From positions 3,162,001 to 3,226,000 of the forward strand of contig NC_005027.1 in assembly GCF_000196115.1 (NCBI RefSeq): a stretch of DNA of 64,000 nt. Reading direction: 5' to 3'. The position numbers were made by a program, and so were the translations under genes. Source of the DNA: Rhodopirellula baltica SH 1 (lineage in GTDB: Bacteria; Planctomycetota; Planctomycetia; Pirellulales; Pirellulaceae). Below are positions 26,563-33,901 of the stretch, in pieces; within the stretch, counting starts at the first letter, position 1; each line of letters starts with the position of its first letter. The notes beneath the pieces were generated by a model, which was not told the origin of the DNA, did not search any database, and was given only the letters and a program-made list of their open reading frames with translations.

Positions 26563-28110
26563 ATGATCCAATCGCTCCCCAATCCACGCAACTTCATCCA
26601 ACCACAAGCCAACGTCTTTCAGCCTTCCAGCCCCACGTCGACGCCTCCACTGGCGGCGTCCAATGCCCCATGCTGTGGTGAACTCGCCGCCCCAGCGGAC
26701 TCGTGCTGCGGCGCGACTGAACCGACATCGATCTCCGCAAAGCCAGAGGCAAAAACTTCTCACGCCGACAATCGCGAATCGTTGCCCATCGCCATCATCG
26801 GGGCGGGTCCGATCGGGCTGGCCGCCGCTGCGAATCTGATTCAACGCGACCAGGATTTCATCTTGCTCGAAGCGGGTCAGCGAATTGCCGCGAGCATCTG
26901 GGAATGGCGACACGTTCGCTTGTTCACTCCTTGGTTTTACCTGATCGACCCAGCTTCCAAGCGAATCCTTCAAGCCGATCATTCGTGGCAAGCTCCCGAT
27001 GACAACGAGGTCCCATTCGCGAAGGAGTTGGTGGAACGCTACTTGGATCCGCTTGCCGCCAACGAACGCATCGCCTCCCGTTTGAAACTGAACCATCAAG
27101 TCACGACCATCTCTCGCGATGGACACGACCGAATGAAAGATGGCAACCGCAACGAGGCCCCCTTTTTGATCGTGGCCGATACCCCTGACGGCCCACGTCG
27201 GTTCTATGCCCGAGCGGTCATCGATGCGTCTGGCACCTGGAACACGCCCAACCCGATGGGAGCTGGCGGGATCGAGGCGGATGGCGAACAACAATTCCAA
27301 GACCACATTCGCTACGGCATGCCCGATGTGTTGGACCGCGAACGAGACCGCTACGCTGGCAAACGCGTGCTGGTCGTTGGCTCTGGGCACTCCGCCACCG
27401 GTGCGGTGCTGAGCCTGGTTGAACTCGCCAATGAGGCCCCCGAAACGATGATCGCTTGGGCCGTCCGCCGCACCAACCCCGCCAAGCTTTGGGGCGGTGG
27501 CCAGGCAGATGAAATCGAAGCCCGAGGCGCACTGGGGACTCGCGTCAAAGCGGCTGTCGACGACGGCAGAGCCACCCTGCTGACGGGCCTTTCAATCGGC
27601 GCCATCAGCGAGCATCCAGATGGCTTGGAAGTCTTCGACGTCCATGGCGTTTCGCAGGTGATCGTCGATGAGATCATCGTGGCGACCGGAGCTCGCCCCA
27701 ACTTGAATATGCTTCGCGAACTTCGTTTGGAACTGGATGCCGCCACGCAAGCGACCAAAGCACTCGGGCCTTTGATCGATCCGAATCAACACAGCTGCGG
27801 AACTGTTCCACCGCACGGTGCGAAAGAACTGACACACCCCGAACGTGGGTTCTACTTGGCTGGCATGAAAAGCTATGGTCGAGCACCGACGTTTTTGATG
27901 CGGACCGGTTATGAACAAGTTCGATCCATCGCAGCCGAACTCTCCGGCGATCACGAGGCCGCGAGAAAGGTCGAACTCACACTGCCATCCACCGGTGTTT
28001 GCTCCACTGATCTGGTGAACCAAGAACGGGGTGACTCCTGCGAAATCACTTCTTCCTGCGAAACAAATGTCTCGATCGAAACCAGCAACCGCTGCGAAGC
28101 AAACGGTTGA
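26563..28110 (+). CDS. ArsO-like FAD/NAD(P)-dependent flavoprotein with Cys-rich tails
   Basis: A 515-residue flavoprotein of the group often found with arsenic-resistance genes (ArsO-like, flavin-containing monooxygenase fold). It has an FAD-binding GAGPIGLAAAANL (about residue 85), WEWRHVRLFTPWFYLIDP, the motif IDASGTWNTPNP, an NADPH-binding GSGHSATGAVLSLVEL, and a final ATGARPN. The start ATG 26563 has AAGG eight bases upstream. Before the fold is a tail with two Cys pairs (APCCGE and DSCCGA), and after it a tail with single cysteines (VCSTDL, DSCEITSSCETN, NRCEANG). Such Cys pairs suggest As(III) or soft-metal binding. No ars transporter or ArsR gene is nearby, and the substrate is unknown. 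Confidence 0.8.
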   Translation: MIQSLPNPRNFIQPQANVFQPSSPTSTPPLAASNAPCCGELAAPADSCCGATEPTSISAKPEAKTSHADNRESLPIAIIGAGPIGLAAAANLIQRDQDFILLEAGQRIAASIWEWRHVRLFTPWFYLIDPASKRILQADHSWQAPDDNEVPFAKELVERYLDPLAANERIASRLKLNHQVTTISRDGHDRMKDGNRNEAPFLIVADTPDGPRRFYARAVIDASGTWNTPNPMGAGGIEADGEQQFQDHIRYGMPDVLDRERDRYAGKRVLVVGSGHSATGAVLSLVELANEAPETMIAWAVRRTNPAKLWGGGQADEIEARGALGTRVKAAVDDGRATLLTGLSIGAISEHPDGLEVFDVHGVSQVIVDEIIVATGARPNLNMLRELRLELDAATQATKALGPLIDPNQHSCGTVPPHGAKELTHPERGFYLAGMKSYGRAPTFLMRTGYEQVRSIAAELSGDHEAARKVELTLPSTGVCSTDLVNQERGDSCEITSSCETNVSIETSNRCEANG

Positions 28111-28234
28111 TTCGATCGAAGCGTAATCACCGCAGTCATATTCTTGTCAGCTCCTTGAACCGCATTCGTTTCGAGTCAGCAATTGAAACCCACATCAAGT
28201 ATTTCGCGCGCAGTCGACATCGAGTGATCACCGG

Positions 28235-28855
28235 ATGAACACAGATAGCGAATCGCACAAAAGGCTTGTACAAAGGGGACACACACCGTCGCCAGACAGT
28301 GCATCAACCGCTGAGATCTGGAATTTGTTCGGGGAAGAACTTCGGACATTCTTGCTCCGTCGCGTTTCCGCCGCTCAGGTAGCCGAAGACTTGCTGCAGG
28401 AAACATTCGTTCGCATTCACACCAAGCTGAACGAAGTCGATGACCAACAACGCATCCGATCCTGGGTGTTCCAGATCGCTCGCAACTTGGTCGTCGATCA
28501 CTACCGTTCGAAGTCGCGTGAGGCCGCCGCATTGGCCGATGAAATCGCAGCCAACGGTGAGCGTGAAGAAAGCTTGGAAGACGTCGTCATCGGTTGGCTC
28601 CCCAAAATGCTGGCACAACTTCCTGAGGAGCAACGCGAAGCGGTCGAACTGTATGAAATCCAGGGACTGTCCCAACAAGAGATCGCGAACAAACTGGGGC
28701 TATCGTTGTCCGGTGCTAAATCTCGCGTCCAACGAGGCAGGTCCAAACTCAAGCAAGTGCTCTTTGACTGCTGCAGTTTCGAGCACGATCGTCGCGGCAA
28801 CCTGATCGGCTATGAAAGGAACCACTCGAACGAGTCACACCGGTTGGACGCTTGA
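28235..28855 (+). CDS. SigZ-like ECF RNA polymerase sigma factor
   Basis: A 206-residue sigma-70 family protein. Region 2 holds IWNLFGEELRTFLLRRVSAA, EDLLQETFVRIHTKL and RIRSWVFQIARNLVVDHYRS. Region 4 holds LPEEQREAVELYEIQGLSQQ and IANKLGLSLSGAKSRVQRG. The run from WNLF through DHYRSKSRE resembles the SigZ group. A Cys-containing tail (VLFDCCSFEHD) follows region 4 and may bind a metal or thiol ligand. It lies 124 bases downstream of the ArsO-like gene, also on the plus strand, so it may control that gene or respond to the same stress; this is inference. No anti-sigma gene is adjacent. Confidence 0.85.
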   Translation: MNTDSESHKRLVQRGHTPSPDSASTAEIWNLFGEELRTFLLRRVSAAQVAEDLLQETFVRIHTKLNEVDDQQRIRSWVFQIARNLVVDHYRSKSREAAALADEIAANGEREESLEDVVIGWLPKMLAQLPEEQREAVELYEIQGLSQQEIANKLGLSLSGAKSRVQRGRSKLKQVLFDCCSFEHDRRGNLIGYERNHSNESHRLDA

Positions 28856-29040
28856 TTCATCGCGACAACTTCGGCTTCACTGGGTGAACGTGCTAAACTT
28901 CTTTGAGGCACACGAATTGTGTTTCGAACTGCCGCGGCGAGGGTGGACCCTTTGGCAAATCGCGGTTTCCCGAGCACGCTTATCCTTCCACGACAAACCA
29001 GCCAGGCGGCCATCCAGTCCGCTGGACTGAAACAACGCCC

Positions 29041-29337
29041 ATGGTCAAATCCTGCCGAAGTTGCAAACGCCCGATTGATCCCGACCGAGACTGGATTGAA
29101 AGATTCTTGGTCGAAGGTGCACCGGCACCGCCTGAGTCTCGAGCGACCAAAGCCGATTTGCGACAAGCTGTCGCAGAACGCGACCATTTGCTGGGTCAAC
29201 TGCACGCGATGGCCCTGCGAATGCTGGCCAAGGAGCTATCAATCGCCTCGTCGCCGTCACTGAGCGACAATCGCACGCCTTCGCAGATCCATGCGGATAT
29301 GCAACGTTGGATCCAAAATCACGAACTATCTCAGTGA
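29041..29337 (+). CDS. Small hypothetical protein with N-terminal CxxC
   Basis: A 98-residue protein starting at ATG 29041. It begins KSCRSCKRPIDPDRDWIERF, a single CxxC that might be half of a zinc site. A helical stretch follows (ADLRQAVAERDHLLGQLHAMALRMLAKEL) with heptad-like leucines. I do not recognise a family. It is plausible as a gene because its composition fits the neighbouring genes and competing frames look poor. Confidence is moderate only. Confidence 0.5.
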   Translation: MVKSCRSCKRPIDPDRDWIERFLVEGAPAPPESRATKADLRQAVAERDHLLGQLHAMALRMLAKELSIASSPSLSDNRTPSQIHADMQRWIQNHELSQ

Positions 29338-29536
29338 AGCCTGTTTTGAGGGGCCCGATTCCCAGTGTCCCGCGTCCATCAGGCCAATTTCCAGTCGAAG
29401 TGGCGCGATCGTTGCTCTCAGCAGTTACGACTCTTGCACCTTGTTGATTCATGCCGGCGCGGTTACACCAGAATGTTTCGGTTCGATCGTTCCCAGGCAA
29501 CTTCCTGGAACCCCCTCGACGGAGAAGTTTCATCCG

Positions 29537-29911
29537 ATGGCGAAAACCCTAGTCGACTGCGGCAATTGTGGTCCTGATTTCAATGCCATTCGTCAAATGG
29601 TGACCTCACACTTTGACGCTGCGGTGTTGCAGACCCACGGTGCCGAGGACACGATCGAATTGTTGAAGAAGCGCAATGTGGACCTCGTGACGGTCAATCG
29701 AAAACTCGATCGCGACTACACGGATGGTTTGGATGTGATCAAACAAATCAAATCCGATCCTGATCTGGCCAAAGTGCCCGTGATGCTGGTCACCAATTAC
29801 GACGAACATCAAGAAGCGGCCATGAGCGAAGGGGCCGAGCGAGGGTTTGGAAAATTGGAAATCGGTTCGGACAAAACAATCGAACAACTGAAGCCCTACC
29901 TGGTGGACTGA
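29537..29911 (+). CDS. Receiver-like domain protein lacking the phosphoacceptor Asp
   Basis: A 124-residue single-domain protein with a CheY-like fold outline. Alternating strands and helices end in VPVMLVTNYDEHQEAAMSEGA (beta4, Thr86) and GFGKLEI (beta5, Lys106). The beta1 acidic pair is missing (TLVDCGNCGPD). At the beta3 acceptor position the sequence reads VDLVTVNRKLDRD, with Asn54 where phospho-Asp is expected. It therefore probably cannot be phosphorylated at the usual site. The two cysteines CGNC near the N-terminus are unusual. It is followed by panD after one base. The start ATG 29537 was chosen because the domain begins directly after it. Confidence 0.75.
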   Translation: MAKTLVDCGNCGPDFNAIRQMVTSHFDAAVLQTHGAEDTIELLKKRNVDLVTVNRKLDRDYTDGLDVIKQIKSDPDLAKVPVMLVTNYDEHQEAAMSEGAERGFGKLEIGSDKTIEQLKPYLVD

Positions 29912-29912
29912 G

Positions 29913-30383
29913 TTGGTGGACACACCTTATCGAAAAATGCTGGCGGCCAAGATTCACCGCGCGACGGTGACTGGTGCAGACGTGAACTACGAAGGCAGCT
30001 TGACCGTTCCCCCGGAACTGTTGGTTGCTGCAAAGATTCACCCTTACGAATCTTTGCATGTTTGGAATGTGACTCGAGGCACGCGTTTGGAAACCTACGC
30101 GATCGAAGGACTTCCAAATTCCAATGACGTGTGTGCCAACGGTGCCGCCGCTCACTTGATTCGTCCTGGCGACCATGTGATTTTGGCGGCGTACGCCATG
30201 GTTCCCGAAGCCGATGCGGCGACACACAAACCTCGTTTGATCTTTGTTGATGACAACAATCAGTTGTCCCACGTCGGCCCTGAGATCGCGGGTCCCAACC
30301 TGCGATCCGATTCCGATGACACGCACCTGGTTCGCTCCACTGAGATGACGCCTGACGGACAACCGCTCGCTGAAGGTTGCTAG
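29913..30383 (+). CDS. panD: Aspartate 1-decarboxylase (pyruvoyl-dependent)
   Basis: A 156-residue protein matching PanD, which converts L-aspartate to beta-alanine for pantothenate and CoA synthesis. The N-terminus YRKMLAAKIHRATVTGADVN leads to the self-cleavage site Tyr-Glu-Gly-Ser (Gly28-Ser29), where the serine becomes the pyruvoyl group. Other family motifs are GTRLETYAIEG, CANGAAAHLI and GDHVILAAYA. Starts at TTG 29913 or GTG 29916 are possible, right after the receiver-like gene's stop. The C-terminus (from about residue 120) is longer than in the Escherichia coli enzyme. The gene is tightly spaced with the M50 peptidase gene, three bases downstream. Confidence 0.95.
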   Translation: MVDTPYRKMLAAKIHRATVTGADVNYEGSLTVPPELLVAAKIHPYESLHVWNVTRGTRLETYAIEGLPNSNDVCANGAAAHLIRPGDHVILAAYAMVPEADAATHKPRLIFVDDNNQLSHVGPEIAGPNLRSDSDDTHLVRSTEMTPDGQPLAEGC

Positions 30384-30386
30384 AGC

Positions 30387-31472
30387 ATGTCCGGTTCGGG
30401 CGTTTCGCTCGTCGCTGCGGTTCGGGCGAAGGAATCCCAGCCCAACGATTGGCAACGCCAAACTTTCGTCTTGTTGGGCTCACTCGCATTATTCGTTGCG
30501 GTTGGCCTGCTGTGGTGGGACATCCGGTTGGTATTGATGCTGGTTGGCATCCTGCTGCTGCACGAAGGTGGACACTTCGTTGCCATGCGTGCGTTCGGGT
30601 ACCGAAACATTCGAATGGTGTTCGTCCCCATGCTCGGTGCCGCTGTCAGTGGCCAACCGATCCGGATCCAGCGTTGGAAAAAAGCCATCGTCTACTTTGC
30701 TGGTCCGTTACCGGGAATCGCGATTTCGATGGTGTTGCTCTTGATCGCGTCAGCAGGCAACGCCGACGCGAACGCATCCGTCTCGGCGGTACCAATCCTG
30801 TTGATGAACAGCAGTCACCCTTGGCTTTTCGAACTGGGTGGTTTGGGTCTGTTGCTCAATTGGATGAACTTGCTTCCTTTGCTACCGCTGGACGGTGGCA
30901 GGATCGTGCAATCCACATTCGCCCGGCCGTCACCCTGGCGAGAAGCCTTGGGTCGTGTGCTGACGATGCTGGTCATCGTGGGGCTTGGGATTCTCATTGG
31001 CGAACCGATGTTGCTGCTATTGATCCTTCCTTTGCTGTTCACCATGCCATTGACCTACCGCACCTGCTGGCTAAGTCGGCGACTGTGCGAAAATGAGATT
31101 CCACCGCCCACCGAGAGCGGGATTCCCGAAACAGCGATTGACACGATCGCATCGGCCATCGACGAAACCGCTCTCCGTGCTCTCGCGCCAACGCAAAAGG
31201 CATCGCTGGTGCTGCAGCTCTACGAGTCGCTGATCACGCCACCTCCCACCGCGTTTGCATCGCGAATCGTTGGGCTGGCTTATCTTGGCTCCTTCATGGT
31301 GAGTACGCTTTTTGGATGGTGGATCTGGTCACTCCATCGCTGGCACGATCCCGCCGTCGGAAGACTCGATCTTTCCAAAAGCTTTGCAAATGCGACCGGT
31401 TTCGACAAAGGATCTCAGATCATCCTGGCCGTAATCACCGAGCTGCTGGAATCGACTTCACTCGTGTTTTGA
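30387..31472 (+). CDS. M50-family site-2 protease-like membrane metallopeptidase
   Basis: A 361-residue multi-pass membrane protein. The zinc motif HEGGH lies in the membrane segment LLLHEGGHFVAMRAFGYR (His59, Glu60, His63). The third ligand lies in LNWMNLLPLLPLDGGRIV (Asp169). Hydrophobic segments precede and follow both. These enzymes cut substrates within or near membranes, for example anti-sigma factors or signal peptides. No dedicated substrate can be assigned. It is three bases from panD, so they probably share an mRNA, which is more likely a convenience of the operon than a functional link. Confidence 0.9.
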   Translation: MSGSGVSLVAAVRAKESQPNDWQRQTFVLLGSLALFVAVGLLWWDIRLVLMLVGILLLHEGGHFVAMRAFGYRNIRMVFVPMLGAAVSGQPIRIQRWKKAIVYFAGPLPGIAISMVLLLIASAGNADANASVSAVPILLMNSSHPWLFELGGLGLLLNWMNLLPLLPLDGGRIVQSTFARPSPWREALGRVLTMLVIVGLGILIGEPMLLLLILPLLFTMPLTYRTCWLSRRLCENEIPPPTESGIPETAIDTIASAIDETALRALAPTQKASLVLQLYESLITPPPTAFASRIVGLAYLGSFMVSTLFGWWIWSLHRWHDPAVGRLDLSKSFANATGFDKGSQIILAVITELLESTSLVF

Positions 31473-31585
31473 GTGGCAACGATTCTGCGAAGGAATTTTG
31501 CTGGATCCCGTCCGAGGTTGTTACATACCACGGTCGATCCTTGGGGCATCAGTGAGTATCCTGGTGCGATTGAATTTCGCCACTC

Positions 31586-33553
31586 ATGAATGCCGCCACC
31601 ATGTCAGACTCGTCCAGCGTTGCCAACGGACCAAAATCCGAAATTTACGAAGCGTTGACGTCGATTCGGTTGATTGATCCGCACTCGCACATCAACCCGC
31701 ATTCGCCGGCATCGACCACGCTGGCCGATGTGCTCGGTTACCACTACTACACGGAACTGGCACACTCGGCGGGAATGCCGAAATCACAGATCGAAGACAA
31801 GGCGATCGGCCCAAAAGAGTTGGTCGAACGTTTGGTGGGTGGTTTGCAACCGCTCGAGAACACAGCCCAGTACAGTTGGCTGATCGAAATTTGCCGCACG
31901 TTCTTTGGCTTTGAAGAAGATCGACTGCACCTGAACAATTGGGAAGCACTCTATGACCGCAGCGAGTCGATCATGGCGTCGGCCCAGTGGTCCGAAACGG
32001 TGCTCGACCAAAGCAACGTTCAAGCGGTCTTTTTGACCAATGATTTTGACGATGCACTGGAAGGCTTTGACACCGAAACCTACATCCCATGCCTTCGCAC
32101 GGACGACTTGGTTTTTCACCTTGCAAAACCAGAAGTCCGCGGCCGATTGGCAGCATGCACCGGAATCGAACTGGACGGCAGCCTCGAAAGCTTGCGATCC
32201 AGCCTGAAGCAACGCTTTGAGCATTTTGTCAGCCGTGGCGCCCGGGCTTGTGCGATTTCGATCCCACCCACTTTCACGCCGACTCCGGTTGGTGACGGTC
32301 GAGCATCAACGGCTCTCAACGCTGTTTTACAACAAGGTATCTCCGCAGATGCGTCGCATCGAGACGCGTTGGCTCGCCGAGTTTTCTGGACACTCGCTGA
32401 ACTTTGCGATGAGTTTGGTCTGCCGTTCGACTTGATGATCGGTGTCAATCGGCAAGTCTATCCCGAGGGCGTTTTCCAAGGGCAAGACCTTTACGACTCT
32501 CGAGTCTCGCTGATTCAGTATCGCGAATTGTTCAATTCTTTCCCGAACGTGAAGTTCCCCGTTTCGGTTTTGGCGAGCGTTACCAATCAAGAATTGGTCA
32601 GCTACGCATGGATCTTCCCCAACGTGATTACCAACGGCCACTGGTGGTACAGCAACACGCCTTCGTTCATCGCTCGCGATGCGGCAGCGAGACTCGAAGC
32701 CGTTCCACAAACCAAACAGATCGGCTACTACAGCGACGCGTACAAACTGGAATTCATCTGGCCGAAATTCGACATGTACCGCAAAGTGCTCAGTGGTGTG
32801 TTGGCCGATCAGTTTGTCTGCGATCGAGGATGGTCCGTCGAGCGAGCCGTCGAACTTGGACGCAAAGTGCTTCGCGACAACGTTGAAGAGATTTTCCCGT
32901 TGCCGAAGGGAGCAACCAACTCCACATCCGAAGAAGACTCCAGCGACAATGCCGATGCTCCCAACGCTGGCGTCGAATCGCTCGGCGCACTCGGTGTTGC
33001 AACCGCGGTCGCCGGAGTCACCGAAGTGTTGGACTACGGATCCACCCCGTCCGTTGAGGAGACTCAGCAGGTCGAAATTGAATCCGACGAACTGGAATCA
33101 TTGGACGTCGATGCTCTTCCCGCTGACGAAGAAGTCCAGGAACTCGGCGTCGATGACGTTGAACTGCTTGATGACAGTGTCTCGAGCGAAACATCGGCCG
33201 AACAACTGGAGAGTTTGGTCGATGACGAACCGCTTGATGTCGGCAATCTGCTGGATGACGAAACGCCGAGTGAGCCAATCACCCAGCTTCGCGGCGAGTC
33301 CTCTTTCAGTCCCGACGACGATTCTCTGCAGTTGGAAGCGGATCCAAACACGGGCGAGTTCACGCTACCGGTCGGTGACGACGACGATGATGATGACCAT
33401 GTCATCATCACGGAAAGCGATGACTCTCACTCCAGCAGCGACGAGTCGCCTGTTGAACGAACCGACCCGACCGCTGAGACCGTCGAGGAATTGGAAGAGT
33501 TTGATTTGGACTTCTTGAGCGACGACGACGAAGAACCTGCCAAGGAATCCTGA
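31586..33553 (+). CDS. Glucuronate isomerase-family protein with long acidic C-terminal tail
   Basis: A 655-residue protein. Residues of roughly 1-439 follow the glucuronate/uronate isomerase (UxaC) branch of the amidohydrolase superfamily. There is an N-terminal metal-binding DPHSHINPHSPAS (His33, His35), then FFGFEEDRLHLNNWEALYD, LPFDLMIGVNRQVYPEG, ASVTNQELVSYAWIFPNV and a closing WSVERAVELGRKVLRDNVE. Residues about 440-655 are a low-complexity acidic tail (SDELESLDVDALPADEEVQE, a run of Asp around GDDDDDDDH, and an ending in EELEEFDLDFLSDDDEE). Such a tail is not part of UxaC enzymes I know. The enzymatic substrate is inferred only at family level. Confidence 0.75.
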   Translation: MNAATMSDSSSVANGPKSEIYEALTSIRLIDPHSHINPHSPASTTLADVLGYHYYTELAHSAGMPKSQIEDKAIGPKELVERLVGGLQPLENTAQYSWLIEICRTFFGFEEDRLHLNNWEALYDRSESIMASAQWSETVLDQSNVQAVFLTNDFDDALEGFDTETYIPCLRTDDLVFHLAKPEVRGRLAACTGIELDGSLESLRSSLKQRFEHFVSRGARACAISIPPTFTPTPVGDGRASTALNAVLQQGISADASHRDALARRVFWTLAELCDEFGLPFDLMIGVNRQVYPEGVFQGQDLYDSRVSLIQYRELFNSFPNVKFPVSVLASVTNQELVSYAWIFPNVITNGHWWYSNTPSFIARDAAARLEAVPQTKQIGYYSDAYKLEFIWPKFDMYRKVLSGVLADQFVCDRGWSVERAVELGRKVLRDNVEEIFPLPKGATNSTSEEDSSDNADAPNAGVESLGALGVATAVAGVTEVLDYGSTPSVEETQQVEIESDELESLDVDALPADEEVQELGVDDVELLDDSVSSETSAEQLESLVDDEPLDVGNLLDDETPSEPITQLRGESSFSPDDDSLQLEADPNTGEFTLPVGDDDDDDDHVIITESDDSHSSSDESPVERTDPTAETVEELEEFDLDFLSDDDEEPAKES

Positions 33554-33901
33554 ACGGGTTCGGTTCGTGCATGCCGCTAGCGGCAAGCTGAACCTGCATC
33601 GGGTCGCTCGGTCGATTCCGTGGGCGGAACGAACTTTCGCGATCTTTGCGGATGCATTTCGTCGTGGCGGCGTAGCCGGACTGCTGGCTTCACCAGCCGC
33701 GCAGCTCGCCCAATGTTCCTCAAGGCACCGCAAAACCACTCGACCGCTCAATTCGCACCCGCTAAGAAGCGTGAATCTCAGGTTTCTTACCCCATTTGCG
33801 TTATCCCGGACGGTACTTTGGAGGTCGACGCGCGTTCAATGCTGTGAATGGCGATGTTGTTCGCGATGAAGCGACAACGCTGATGTCCTGAGGGAGAAAC
33901 C
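33554..33901. other. Intergenic region before the second PSD gene
   Basis: About 350 bases. A short frame (33620-33847) has no recognisable protein character. It probably contains the promoter of the PSD/DUF1501 pair. A GAGGGAG ribosome-binding-like stretch lies just before the GTG start at 33902. No clear terminator hairpin was found. Confidence 0.4.

Noticed and set aside
26416-27390. Long minus-strand frame (324 residues) across the flavoprotein gene
   Set aside because: Shadow of the ArsO-like gene, which shows FAD and NADP motifs in the plus frame.
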